This document shows positions 49,701-57,935 of a stretch of DNA of 64,000 nucleotides, one piece after another. The notes beneath the pieces were generated by a model that saw only the letters and a list, made by a program, of their open reading frames with translations, did not search any database and had not been told where the DNA came from. The first letter of the stretch is position 1. The number at the start of each line of letters is the position of its first letter. The stretch spans positions 44,969 through 108,968 of the forward strand of contig NZ_JAMZNK010000017.1 in NCBI RefSeq assembly GCF_027980145.1, read 5' to 3'. The DNA is from Flavobacterium azizsancarii (GTDB lineage Bacteria > Bacteroidota > Bacteroidia > Flavobacteriales > Flavobacteriaceae). The translations under genes and the position numbers were made by a program.

Positions 49701-51552
49701 AAATGATACTTCAGGAACCTCTGATACCAATGATGATCCAACCGAAACAGCACTGAGACAAGCACCAAAAATCGCGCTTGTAAAAACCAGTAGTGTTGGA
49801 GGTACAGGAGCGGTAGGTGATGTAATCACATATACGTTCAGTGTTAAAAACACAGGTAATGTTACCCTTAGCGCAGTAGTTGTTGATGATGCAATGACGG
49901 GCAGTGCCAATCTGACTACCAGTCCTTCGAGTTTAGTTCCCGGTGCTACAGGTACTGCTACGGCTACTTATACCATTAAGCAGTCTGATATTGATAATGG
50001 AAGTGTTAGCAACTCAGCTGTTGCTACAGGAACAGCTCCTGATAACGCAACAGTAAATGATACTTCAGGAACCTCAGATTCAAATGATGATGCTACTGAA
50101 ACGACATTGACCCAAACCCCAAAGATTGCCGTTGTAAAAACCAGCAGTGTTGGAGGTACAGGAGCGGTAGGTGATGTAATCACATATACGTTCAGTGTTA
50201 AAAACACAGGTAATGTTACCCTTAGCGCAGTAGTTGTTGATGATGCAATGACGGGCAGTGCCAATCTGACTACCAGTCCTTCGAGTTTAGTTCCCGGAGC
50301 CACAGGTACTGCCACTGCTACATACACCATTAAGCAGTCTGATATTGATAATGGAAGTGTGAGCAACTCAGCTGTTGCCACAGGAACAGCTCCTGATAAC
50401 GCAACAGTAAGTGATACTTCAGGAACCTCAGATTCAAATGATGATCCAACCGAAACAAAGTTATCTCAGGAACCTGGTTTAAAATTATACAAAATGGGTA
50501 CGTACCATGATACTGATAAAGATGGAACTGTAAATGTAGGAGATCGTATTGATTATATTTTCAAAGTAATAAATACAGGAAATGTTACGATCAGCAATAT
50601 CAAAGTATCCGATCCTATGGTTGCAGTTTCAGGAGGGCCAATTTCCTCGCTATCCCCAGCCGTTATTGATGCAACAACTTATACAGCAAGTTATACAATG
50701 ACACAAGCTGATATTGATCTTGGAGCGGTATATAATTTAGCTTTTGTAAGCGGAAAAGATACCAATGGTAATGATATTGAGAATGATTCTCAGGATGAAG
50801 CGCCATTAACTCCAAAAGATAAATTTTATGAAACAACCTGTCCTAAATGTACGGTTACTACTTTGGAACAAAAATCAAGTATTGCTTTAATCAAAACAGC
50901 CATTTTCAACGATGCAAATAATAACGGAAGTGCTGATGCAGGTGAAACCATTAGTTATAGTTTTACTGTGATAAATACTGGAAATGTAAGACTTAAAGAG
51001 GTTACAATTAAAGATCCGCTTCCTGGAATTGAAATGACTGGAGGTCCAATATCTTTATCTCCGGGAGAAACTGACAGTACTACTTTTAAAGGAGTTTATG
51101 TTCTGAAACAAAGTGATATCAATGCCAAAAACGTTTCCAATCAGGCTATTGTAACGGCAGTAAATCCTTTAGGCATTACTGTAAGGGATGCATCTGATGA
51201 CAATAATATTGACGGAGATAATCCAACAGTTTTAGCTATAGAGGGTTGCATTATAAAAGTATTTAATGCAATATCTCCAAACGGTGATTCTAAGAATGAA
51301 CGCTTCTATATTCAGGGCTTAGAATGTTATCCTGAGAATACTATTGAAATCTATAATCGTTGGGGAGTGTTGGTATTCGAGCGTGACCATTATAATAATG
51401 AAGAACGTGCTTTTAGAGGAATGTCAGAAGGAAGAACAACAGTTAAGAAATCTGATGGATTACCTGTAGGGACTTACTATTATATTTTGAAATATAAGGA
51501 TAGTGATTCCAATGGGCATCAGGAAGCAGGATATTTATACCTTAATAGATAA
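43783..51552 (+). CDS. Giant repeat-rich surface adhesin with T9SS type B (gliding-motility) C-terminal domain
   Basis: 2589 residues from ATG 43783, which gives a signal peptide ending at LSLQAQ; an in-frame GTG at 43654 does not. Order: a short EICNNGLDDNGNGYVD segment; an FG-GAP/VCBS-like propeller (about 85-480) with DLDGDGIPEII-type loops; calcium-binding aspartate repeats (about 675-775, DTDGDGKDDGVDLDADNDG); eleven near-identical 118-residue DUF11/DUF7507-like beta domains (932-2229); two divergent copies; and a final sorting domain (about 2495-2589, AISPNGDSKNERF, IYNRWGVLVFE, GTYYYILKY). It should be exported by type IX secretion and act in adhesion. Confidence 0.92.
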   Translation: MKNFTFFLNNKKKIIYCMLLFLLHLSLQAQEICNNGLDDNGNGYVDQYDPQCYTTLAPTCFVPAPAPNFKIDLALQGPPNTLDVSISPTIGDLDGDGIPEIIAPLGNSTTGYMTYHVIGGAIVDAGINFRISLYQPVSGTVVQPAIADIDRDGKAEVISVDVNGYVYVFGHTGGNATTYKFKSDLPSTVIYGSPRIADIDEDGVPEIIVGHNIFKFDLINKTLKRFTSLPTSRPHGKDTGSWGADIVVVDILPSNPGKEIVAGGTVYGVNMTTGVLTVLRSLNAINSSIALNIDGPTAVADLNLDGNLDIVFSNGGRVYVWDPVANQILLNIATVGSAARQSMPTISYMYDEVANDGMSKDFPEILIGYTNKIVAYNLQIPGNVVWSLATTDSSGETGITSFDFNGDAIQELVYNDETQVRIIDGNTRTPVNLATFSSGTLTWMEHPVIADIDNDGQAEIIAFTGLPRAASGEGRLNIFKAGAGSSWQPARKVWNQRGYRVVNINDDLTVTRQETKMSNFMPVNSTKYRILNQYNVQLNPINLVLEPGTVAATDVQLKSVKHYNVPKGELTLEVSVLGASDLPAGSPVTVYNGNPTTTAATIVGTGYTTEVIASGTTKTITITIPSYQSYKLFAVVNDNGSVQTPFDLGSDFPSTGLVECDYENNIASIPVQVTDTDGDGKDDGVDLDADNDGILDTDESHGYDIFGDEDGDGILNFQDVSKGPGPGDGSKTDYTDVNGDGIADVFDTDGDGIIDAFDLDSDNDGCPDSNEYYNDPNADGGDGGQYGLGPDPVATKPDGTVLNPMATYTGTLVPVYTALKITVNVLMPDQTVNIGDTAIFSSAISATKVSNFYTNPKTVADVTNELTYQWYVSKDDGIIFTALQEEVNSKLELTDVQLVSNKNLYKIITTHPDSNAGCVITTDQALLTVTQSPKIALVKTSNVSNTVAVGDLITYTFTVTNTGDVILSAVVVDDAMTGSANLTTSPSSLVPGATGTATATYTIKQSDIDNGSVSNSAVATGTAPDNKKVSDTSGTSDSNDDATETTLTQTPKIAVVKTSSVGGTGAVGDVITYTFSVKNTGNVTLSAVVVDDAMTGSSNLATSPSSLVPGATGTATATYTIKQSDIDNGSVSNSAVATGTAPDNKKVSDTSGTSDSNDDATETTLTQTPKIAVVKTSSVGGTGAVGDVITYSFTVTNTGNVTLSAVVVDDTMTGSANLTTSPSSLAPGATGTATATYTIKQSDLDKGSVSNSAVATGTAPDNATVNDTSGTSDSNDDATETSLRQTPKIALVKTSTIGGTGAVGDVITYSFTVTNTGNVTLSAVVVDDTMTGSANLTTSPSSLAPGATGTATATYTIKQSDLDNGSVSNSAVATGTAPDNATVNDTSGTSDTNDDPTETSLRQAPKIALVKTSSVGGTGAVDDVITYSFTVTNTGNVTLSAVVVDDAMTGSANLTTSPSSLAPGATGTATATYTIKQSDIDNGSVSNSAVATGTAPDNATVNDTSGTSDTNDDPTETSLRQAPKIALVKTSSVGGTGAVGDVITYTFSVKNTGNVTLSAVVVDDAMTGSANLTTSPSSLVPGATGTATATYTIKQSDIDNGSVSNSAVATGTAPDNATVSDTSGTSDSNDDPTETSLRQAPKIALVKTSTIGGTGAVGDVITYSFTVTNTGNVTLSAVVVDDTMTGSANLITSPSSLAPGATGTATATYTIKQSDLDNGSVSNSAVATGTAPDNATVNDTSGTSDTNDDPTETALRQAPKIALVKTSTIGGTGAVGDVITYSFTVTNTGNVTLSAVVVDDTMTGSANLTTSPSSLAPGATGTATATYTIKQSDLDKGSVSNSAVATGTAPDNATVNDTSGTSDSNDDPTETSLRQAPKIALVKTSTIGGTGAVGDVITYSFTVTNTGNVTLSAVVVDDAMTGSANLTTSPSSLAPGATGTATATYTIKQSDIDNGSVSNSAVATGTAPDNATVNDTSGTSDTNDDPTETALRQAPKIALVKTSSVGGTGAVGDVITYTFSVKNTGNVTLSAVVVDDAMTGSANLTTSPSSLVPGATGTATATYTIKQSDIDNGSVSNSAVATGTAPDNATVNDTSGTSDSNDDATETTLTQTPKIAVVKTSSVGGTGAVGDVITYTFSVKNTGNVTLSAVVVDDAMTGSANLTTSPSSLVPGATGTATATYTIKQSDIDNGSVSNSAVATGTAPDNATVSDTSGTSDSNDDPTETKLSQEPGLKLYKMGTYHDTDKDGTVNVGDRIDYIFKVINTGNVTISNIKVSDPMVAVSGGPISSLSPAVIDATTYTASYTMTQADIDLGAVYNLAFVSGKDTNGNDIENDSQDEAPLTPKDKFYETTCPKCTVTTLEQKSSIALIKTAIFNDANNNGSADAGETISYSFTVINTGNVRLKEVTIKDPLPGIEMTGGPISLSPGETDSTTFKGVYVLKQSDINAKNVSNQAIVTAVNPLGITVRDASDDNNIDGDNPTVLAIEGCIIKVFNAISPNGDSKNERFYIQGLECYPENTIEIYNRWGVLVFERDHYNNEERAFRGMSEGRTTVKKSDGLPVGTYYYILKYKDSDSNGHQEAGYLYLNR
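46576..50469 (+). repeat. Eleven in-phase 354-bp tandem units within the adhesin gene
   Basis: Units start at 46576, 46930, 47284, 47638, 47992, 48346, 48700, 49054, 49408, 49762 and 50116, with no length change. Each encodes 118 residues beginning (S/T/A)PKIA(L/V)VKTS. Two central types alternate: YTFSVKN (units 2, 6, 10, 11) and YSFTVTN (units 3-5, 7-9); unit 1 is intermediate (YTFTVTN). The order gives a 4-unit, 1416-bp higher-order period. Confidence 0.93.
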
Positions 51553-51568
51553 CATTAAAACAATTCGT

Positions 51569-51599
51569 AATGGCTTAGTCCTGAAAAAACTAAGTCATT
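51569..51599 (+). terminator. Stem-loop between adhesin and PorP/SprF genes
   Basis: AATGGCTTAGT (51569-51579) pairs with ACTAAGTCATT (51589-51599), with one G-T wobble, around a nine-base loop, followed by a short T/A stretch. It may partly terminate transcription so the membrane partners are expressed at a different level from the adhesin. Confidence 0.5.
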
Positions 51600-51615
51600 C
51601 TTAAAAGAAAAATAA

Positions 51616-52521
51616 ATGAGAAAATCAGCCATATTTTTTATGTTTTTTTCCGTAGTGGGATTTGCGCAGCAAGACTCGCAGTTCACCCAATATATGTACA
51701 ATACTATCAGTATAAATCCGGCATATGCAGGATCAAGAGGAGCAATGAGCATCTTCGGACTGTACCGTACCCAGTGGGTAGGACTAGATGGAGCACCGGA
51801 AACCAGTAGTTTTTCAGTAAATACACCACTTAATAATAGTAATTTGGGAATAGGGGTTTCATTGTTAAATGATAAAATAGGCCCCACAAATGAGAACACG
51901 TTGTCTGCCGATTTATCCTACACCGTCCCTACATCTGAGACCTTTAAACTCTCTTTTGGAATCAAGGCAACAGCTAACTTGTTTAATCTGGATGTTAATA
52001 AATTACATCCCGAGGATCAGGGAGATCCACAGTTTCAGGATCTAAACAACAAAGTCACACCTAATATCGGAGCAGGGGTTTATTGGCATTCTGATAAAGC
52101 CTACATTGGATTATCAGTTCCTAATTTTATTGAAACCAATAGGTACAATGATAATGATGTGGCTATTTTTAAGGACAGAATAAATTACTATTTAATAGCC
52201 GGTTACGTATTTGATCTGGATCCTTATCTAAAATTTAAACCAGCGGTATTGACTAAAATGGTTGAAGGAGCTCCATTACAGGTAGATCTTTCGACAAACT
52301 TTATGTTCAATAACAAATTTGTCATAGGAGTAACCTATAGATGGAGTGCAGCATTGAGTGCTATGGCAGGATTTCAAATTACCGACGGGCTTTATATCGG
52401 ATATGCTTACGATCATGAGACTACCAGATTAAGTCATTATAATTCAGGGTCACATGAGATATTTCTCCGATTTGAATTCTTAAATAACTACAGCCGAATA
52501 ACTTCACCAAGATTCTTCTAA
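51616..52521 (+). CDS. PorP/SprF-family outer-membrane protein
   Basis: 301 residues. The signal ends at VVGFAQ, followed by the family hallmark QDSQFTQYMYNTISINPAYAGSRG. It continues as a barrel with FGLYRTQWVGLDGAPETSS and ends near FEFLNNYSRI. PorP/SprF proteins work with type IX secretion and are usually encoded next to a type B sorting-domain protein, whose surface attachment they help. The adhesin gene is 63 bp upstream and the OmpA-family gene 12 bp downstream. Confidence 0.94.
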   Translation: MRKSAIFFMFFSVVGFAQQDSQFTQYMYNTISINPAYAGSRGAMSIFGLYRTQWVGLDGAPETSSFSVNTPLNNSNLGIGVSLLNDKIGPTNENTLSADLSYTVPTSETFKLSFGIKATANLFNLDVNKLHPEDQGDPQFQDLNNKVTPNIGAGVYWHSDKAYIGLSVPNFIETNRYNDNDVAIFKDRINYYLIAGYVFDLDPYLKFKPAVLTKMVEGAPLQVDLSTNFMFNNKFVIGVTYRWSAALSAMAGFQITDGLYIGYAYDHETTRLSHYNSGSHEIFLRFEFLNNYSRITSPRFF

Positions 52522-52533
52522 AACTCTCAAAAG

Positions 52534-54474
52534 ATGAAAATTAAACACCTATTTTCCGCAGTTTTTTTAGTGTTGATGACATTAAAAGGAAATACGCAAA
52601 CATCAAGTCAGGAAAAAGCAGACAAAGAGTATAACAAATACGCCTATGTTGATGCTATTGATATTTATGAAAGAGTAGCCAACAAAGGATATAAAAATGA
52701 AGATGTGTTCCAGAGATTGGCAAATTCCTATTATTTTAATGGTGAATTACCCCAGGCGGCCAAATGGTATGATGCCCTTTTTCTAATGAATAAAGAGCAG
52801 GATACAGAATATTACTATCGTTACGCCCAAAGCTTAAAAGCTATGGGGGATTATGCCAAAGCGGATAAAATTTTAGAGGCATTCAACAGAAAAATTGCCA
52901 CTGATAAAAGAGGGATATTGTTTGAAAACAATAAAAACTATCTCGAGCAAATAAAGTCAAATTCCGGTCGATTTGAAATTACCGATACCGGAATTAACTC
53001 CACTCAAACGGATTATGGAAGTGCCTATTACAACAACAAACTTGTATTTACTTCAGCCAGAGATACCGGAGGAGTAGCTAAAAAAACATTCAAATGGACA
53101 AATAAATCTTTCACAAATTTATATTGGGCAGAATTAAAAGCTGATGGAACTGTGGGTAAGCCAGAGAGGTTCGAAAAAAAAATCAATTCAAAATTTAATG
53201 AATCCACACCTGTTTTTACCAGGGATGGAAAAACGATGTATTTTACAAGAAACAATTTTCTGGATGGAAAAAGAGGAAAAGACGACAAGAAAATTACATT
53301 ATTAAAACTCTATAAAGCAAATTTTGTTAATGGAAAGTGGAGTAATATATCTGAATTACCATTTAACAGTGACCAATACAGTACGGCACATCCAGCATTA
53401 AGCAAGGATGAGAAGAAACTGTATTTCGCATCAGATATGCCGGGAACATTAGGACAATCAGATCTGTTTAGTGTAACGATTAGTAGTAATGGGAGTTTTG
53501 GAATCCCCGAAAATTTAGGAGCAACAATCAATACCGAAGGAAGAGAAACATTTCCTTTTATATCTGATGGTAATGAACTGTATTTTGCCAGCGACGGCAG
53601 ACCAGGATTAGGTGGACTTGATGTATTTGTTTCAAAAATAGATGCGGAAGGTACATTTGGGGCAGTGCAAAATGTTGGTGCTCCTGTAAATGGAAAACAA
53701 GACGATTTTGCTTTTATTATCGATAGTAAAACAAGAAACGGATTCTTCTCCTCCAATAGAGAAGGAGGCCTAGGAAACGACGATATTTATATGTTTACCG
53801 AAACCAGAAAACTACTTTGTGAACAAGTATTAAAAGGGACTGTAGTCGATTTTGAAACTAAAAAAATACTGGAGAATGCCAAAGTAATCTTGCTCGACGG
53901 ACAATTTAAAACCATAGCCGAAGTGGTAACAGGATTGGATGGAAGCTATAAATTTAATGTGGAATGCAATAAGAGTTATCATGTAAGGGGAGTAAAACAA
54001 GAATATGAGACTAGGGAAATTCCAGTTAGAATAGAAGGAAAAAGTGGAGAAACCAACTTAGAGCTGCAATTAGAAAAACGAATTAAACCAATAGAAATAG
54101 GAACAGACCTGGCTAAAACGCTTAATATTCCGATTATTTATTTTGATTTGGACAAATCGTTTATTCGAAAAGATTCAGCCTTTGAACTGGAAAAAATCCT
54201 GGTGGTCATGACCCAATTCCCAAAGATGAAAATTGATGTTCGTTCCTATACTGACAGTCGTCAGACCGCTAAATACAATCTCGCTTTATCTCAAAGAAGA
54301 GCCAAATCGACTATACACTGGTTAATTAAAAAAGGGATTGCCCCAAGTAGATTGACAGGGAAGGGTTATGGAGAGAATCATCTGGTAAACAAATGTTCTG
54401 ATGGTGTCCCTTGTAGTGAGGCAGAGCATCAGTTAAACAGACGAAGTGAATTTATTATCGTTTCAATCCAATAA
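52534..54474 (+). CDS. OmpA-family protein with TPR, PD40 propeller and peptidoglycan-binding domain
   Basis: 646 residues. The signal peptide ends near GNTQ. TPR-like helices span about residues 25-150, and a WD40/PD40-like propeller follows (about 170-425: DYGSAYYNNKLVFTSARD, TPVFTRDGKTMYFTRN). A carboxypeptidase-like domain occupies about 430-515, and the OmpA C-terminal domain about 530-646 (IIYFDLDKSFIRKDSAFELEKI, SQRRAKSTIHWLIKKGI). It probably anchors the adhesin/PorP assembly to peptidoglycan. It ends the three-gene unit. Confidence 0.93.
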   Translation: MKIKHLFSAVFLVLMTLKGNTQTSSQEKADKEYNKYAYVDAIDIYERVANKGYKNEDVFQRLANSYYFNGELPQAAKWYDALFLMNKEQDTEYYYRYAQSLKAMGDYAKADKILEAFNRKIATDKRGILFENNKNYLEQIKSNSGRFEITDTGINSTQTDYGSAYYNNKLVFTSARDTGGVAKKTFKWTNKSFTNLYWAELKADGTVGKPERFEKKINSKFNESTPVFTRDGKTMYFTRNNFLDGKRGKDDKKITLLKLYKANFVNGKWSNISELPFNSDQYSTAHPALSKDEKKLYFASDMPGTLGQSDLFSVTISSNGSFGIPENLGATINTEGRETFPFISDGNELYFASDGRPGLGGLDVFVSKIDAEGTFGAVQNVGAPVNGKQDDFAFIIDSKTRNGFFSSNREGGLGNDDIYMFTETRKLLCEQVLKGTVVDFETKKILENAKVILLDGQFKTIAEVVTGLDGSYKFNVECNKSYHVRGVKQEYETREIPVRIEGKSGETNLELQLEKRIKPIEIGTDLAKTLNIPIIYFDLDKSFIRKDSAFELEKILVVMTQFPKMKIDVRSYTDSRQTAKYNLALSQRRAKSTIHWLIKKGIAPSRLTGKGYGENHLVNKCSDGVPCSEAEHQLNRRSEFIIVSIQ

Positions 54475-54786
54475 TGAGTATAAGCTAATTTTGAGTTGTG
54501 ATATTAAGTTACATTATCGAATATTGAATCAATACCGGAAAATGTAATTTAGATTGTCTGTCTTATGCGTGTGAGAAACACACACATAAGGCGAAAATGG
54601 AAAGTATATAATTTTGGAAGATTATATAAAAATGGATTTATTTGGGCAGCAGTAAATTTTTATTTACTGCTGTTTTTTTTAAAAAATTGTGTTTTAATCA
54701 ATTCTTATTTTTTTCATTAAAGAGCAATTGTATTTCTAGCCAGGTTTTTGAAAACGCATTATTTTTTATAATTAATCGGTAAATAA
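54475..54786. other. Intergenic region with two hairpins
   Basis: A stem-loop at 54562-54590 (CTTATG, GTGTG, with CACAC, CATAAG) has one mismatch. A second at 54647-54680 is a clear terminator, listed separately. The final 100 bp should contain the promoter of the histidine kinase. Confidence 0.5.
54647..54680 (+). terminator. Intrinsic terminator downstream of the adhesin/PorP/OmpA unit
   Basis: CAGCAGTAAA (54647-54656) and TTTACTGCTG (54663-54672) form a perfect 10-bp stem, followed by eight T (54673-54680). Confidence 0.8.
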
Positions 54787-55917
54787 ATGAAAGTAAGTAA
54801 AGCAATGTTTTTTATAAAAATGGGAATAACTATGGCTACAGAAGAACAAGTTGAGATATCAAGAATTGAGCTCAAAAAAATAGTAAATTTTTTACCCTAT
54901 CCTATCATAATTTCTGAGAAAGTCGGAGGTGAATTTTTTCATCTTTTTTTTAATAAAAATTTTAATAAAAAAATAGGTTATATTATAGATGAAGTACCAA
55001 CAAGAACGGATTTATTAAAATTAATTTTCCCAGATGATTTCTTGCGTACTGAAATTACCCAGCAATGGGCTTCCCGAGAAAAGCAAATTAAAGAAACTGG
55101 TAAAGGGCACGTGAAAATTAAAGCACATCTCAGCTGCAAAACAGGAGAAAAAAAATGGTTTGAAATTAAAAGTTCCATTGTAAAAGAGTTACATATTATT
55201 GCTTTTGTTGATATTGATGTTATGTTACAGGAGAAATTAAGAAAAAACAACCTTAATAATGACAGGATGCTTACCATCTTAGGCCATGATTTACGCAGTC
55301 CTATTGCAAACCTAATTTCTATCTCATCTCTAGGTGAGCAATCGGAAATTTCGCAACAGGAGTTCATTTCAATGATGAAGATTCTAAAAGTGGAGTCTAT
55401 AGAGGCTTTGCAATTATTAGATACTACGTTTAGTTGGGCCAGACTAAATTTCAACTATATTCAATATAGAAAAGTCCGGATTGATTTTGATGAGCTAATA
55501 AATAATGCGCTAAAAGTGAATAAAGCTACATATGAGAACAAAAGTATTACCATTGCTGTTGATATAGAGAAGCTTAATGCTATAGAAGACGATTTGGAAA
55601 TACTAACTACTATTGTGCGAAACATCCTTTCAAATGCCATTAAGTTTACCTCTGAAAATGGTTTAATTTCGATAAAGGCCCTTGAGAATGAATTAATAAT
55701 TAACGATAACGGAATAGGAATGAGTACAGAAATGCTTGACGCTGTTCTGAGTCAAAATTATCGCAGTAGAAGAGGAACTAATAATGAAAAGGGCATTGGA
55801 CTTGGTTTGCGACTTGTTCTGACTCTGGCGGAAAAGATCAATTGCAGAATAATTATAGCAAGTACAGTATTAGTAGGTACATCTGTGAGAATTATTTTCG
55901 ACACACCAAGGCATTAA
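54787..55917 (+). CDS. PAS-domain sensor histidine kinase
   Basis: 376 residues without clear membrane helices. A PAS-like sensor covers about residues 25-150 (ELKKIVNFLPYPIIISEK). The HisKA helix has phosphoacceptor H167 in ILGHDLRSP. The ATPase shows the N-box ILSNAIKFTSENG, the G1 box NDNGIGMS and the G2 box KGIGLGL. The start could instead be at the internal ATG near residue 16 (MATEEQ). No response regulator is adjacent. The nearest is the CheY-like protein at 59899. Confidence 0.9.
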   Translation: MKVSKAMFFIKMGITMATEEQVEISRIELKKIVNFLPYPIIISEKVGGEFFHLFFNKNFNKKIGYIIDEVPTRTDLLKLIFPDDFLRTEITQQWASREKQIKETGKGHVKIKAHLSCKTGEKKWFEIKSSIVKELHIIAFVDIDVMLQEKLRKNNLNNDRMLTILGHDLRSPIANLISISSLGEQSEISQQEFISMMKILKVESIEALQLLDTTFSWARLNFNYIQYRKVRIDFDELINNALKVNKATYENKSITIAVDIEKLNAIEDDLEILTTIVRNILSNAIKFTSENGLISIKALENELIINDNGIGMSTEMLDAVLSQNYRSRRGTNNEKGIGLGLRLVLTLAEKINCRIIIASTVLVGTSVRIIFDTPRH

Positions 55918-56981
55918 CTTAAAAAGGATTTCAATTGAACTTAATTATTTAAAAATTTTGTCCAGAAAACTAGGGTTTTGAATTCAAAAATCAGACTCAA
56001 ATATGTTGCAGAATAATACTAAAGATAGTCTTTTAATCTAGTAGAATTTGTTGTTCTAAAATTTTAAAAAATGCCAGTCCAACACTAGGATCTGCGCTAT
56101 ATTATATTATAAAAAGAATCCGAGAAGATGTCAAAAAAAATGTTAGAATAGTTTCTTTTATTGTAACTACATTATAGAGTGAATTGAATTTATAACAATT
56201 AGTTTATACTTTATTAATGTTTACAATAACAGCAAGAATTGCCTACTTAAACTGCTGGCTTTTTTTGAGTTAAAATTGGCATCCTACCTGAGGAATTATT
56301 GATGTTTTTGAATTATTTTTAAAAGTTTATCGGTACGATATAGTGCCATACAAAAAAAAACAAAAGAAGGAAGTGCAGAACATCAAAGTATACTTTTAGT
56401 AATTACAAAGCTTGTAGAGTATTTTTTTTCAAATATATACTTTTTTTACATCTTTAAATAAAAAGTTTATGCCCACTTCTTTTGGTTCTGTCGCATTTGG
56501 GATACGTTTTATCTTTGCCTTTTTTAATTTCTTAAACTCATAAATACGAAAGGTCAATTGCTACCCGAAGTCTATTATATTGAAGGCAGTAGATTCAAAT
56601 CTTGTGAAATTTTTCCTGCGTGATAAAAATACACAAGGCTATTTCTGCAATTTTTATAGCTATATAAATATTAATGTCTTGAAATTAAATCCAGGGCTAA
56701 TTCTTTCTCGAGAAATATCCTTCAGCATTTAAAAAAGAAGTAGACTAATATTCCCCTGCCGAATTGAAATCCAGTCGAAAAATCGCTTTTATTTTACACA
56801 CATATATAGTTATACAATTAATCCTTGTACTATCATTATACAAAATTTTGAAACACTATAATTCTGAAAGTTTCATCTTTTATTATATAATCTTTTAAAT
56901 GCTCTGAGTACTATCTTTAGTCGCTTTATCATTATTAATAAAGCGCAGTAATAAATTATAAAATATTTAAAGAAGTAGTAG
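55918..56981. other. Gene-free interval of about 1.06 kb
   Basis: All frames are broken by frequent stops. A minus-strand frame of about 40 codons between roughly 56430 and 56560 (reading FRIYEFKKLKKAKIKR) and short plus-strand frames around 56540-56620 might be remnants of genes, but none matches a family that I recognise. No tRNA or repeat was seen. Confidence 0.4.
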
Positions 56982-57884
56982 ATGGCTTTAACCCAATGCA
57001 GTATTAAAGGTACCAACATTGAATGGATTGATCTTGTTGATCCCACTGATCATGAATTATCAGCCATAAGTGAAAAGTTTCATCTTAATTCATACGCACT
57101 ACTAGATTGCCTGGATCCGGATCATCTTCCAAAATTTGAGGAACACAATAATACCCACTTCCTAATTATAAGAGTTGTCAGTGAAAATAAGGAAAAATTG
57201 CAGACCGTCCAGAGTCTGAGTTGTAAAATTGCTGTTTTTTATAACGAATCCTTTATCATTACAGTTCATCGTACAGCCCAGCCTTTAATTTCAACTATAA
57301 AAGAAACGTATGTCGATACTGGGAAAGTTAAAACAAGCACAGGCATTGTCATTCATATTGTTCGCGATGCACTGCATTCTTTTGAACAGCCCGCTATAAA
57401 TCTATCGAATAAAATTGACGGTTATGAATCTAAATTATTTTTGAAAAAAAATATCCCTGCTGATATGATAGAGGCAATTTATTACCTAAAAAACAGGGCA
57501 GGATTATACAAAAAACTGCTTTTGTTGAGTAATGAAGTTGTAAATTCTATCAGGGCAGAAGGAGAAGAAGTACCGGCACTTAGAGATGTTCACGATCTGC
57601 ATACTAAACTTTTGATGCTCAACGATCAGGTTCAGGAAGATGCAAAAGAGTTATTGAATATTTATTTGTCTTTATCTGCCAGGAAAACAAACGATGTTAT
57701 GAAAGTGCTCACTGTGTTTTCTGTTTTTTTTATGCCACTTACATTTATAGCAGGGATCTACGGGATGAATTTCAAATTTATGCCTGAACTTAATTATTAT
57801 TGGGCATATCCAATTACTTTAATTGTAATGGTTTTAGTTTCTATAATAATTTTTTTATGGTTTAAAAGAAAGAAATGGCTTTAG
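56982..57884 (+). CDS. CorA-family magnesium/divalent-cation transporter
   Basis: A 300-residue inner-membrane channel-type transporter. The long cytoplasmic N-terminal domain is followed by a helical stalk and two C-terminal membrane helices (about residues 244-260 and 275-293). The selectivity signature GMN is at 261-263 in IYGMNF, immediately after the first helix. The basic tail KRKKWL is also typical. The gene seems to stand alone. Confidence 0.94.
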   Translation: MALTQCSIKGTNIEWIDLVDPTDHELSAISEKFHLNSYALLDCLDPDHLPKFEEHNNTHFLIIRVVSENKEKLQTVQSLSCKIAVFYNESFIITVHRTAQPLISTIKETYVDTGKVKTSTGIVIHIVRDALHSFEQPAINLSNKIDGYESKLFLKKNIPADMIEAIYYLKNRAGLYKKLLLLSNEVVNSIRAEGEEVPALRDVHDLHTKLLMLNDQVQEDAKELLNIYLSLSARKTNDVMKVLTVFSVFFMPLTFIAGIYGMNFKFMPELNYYWAYPITLIVMVLVSIIIFLWFKRKKWL

Positions 57885-57935
57885 AATAGTATTTTATAAA
57901 TTGAAAATTTACAGTTAAACAATAATAGAAACGTA

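Noticed and set aside
46782..50381. Long minus-strand open frames (up to 452 codons) opposite the tandem array
   Set aside because: They repeat with the 354-bp period and arise from codon use on the coding strand; they have no start context or recognisable domains.
46576..50469. CRISPR-like array
   Set aside because: The repeats are 354 bp, coding, contiguous and without unique spacers.
56430..56560. Possible transposase or other gene remnant on the minus strand
   Set aside because: About 40 open codons rich in lysine; no catalytic motif or inverted repeat ends could be identified.
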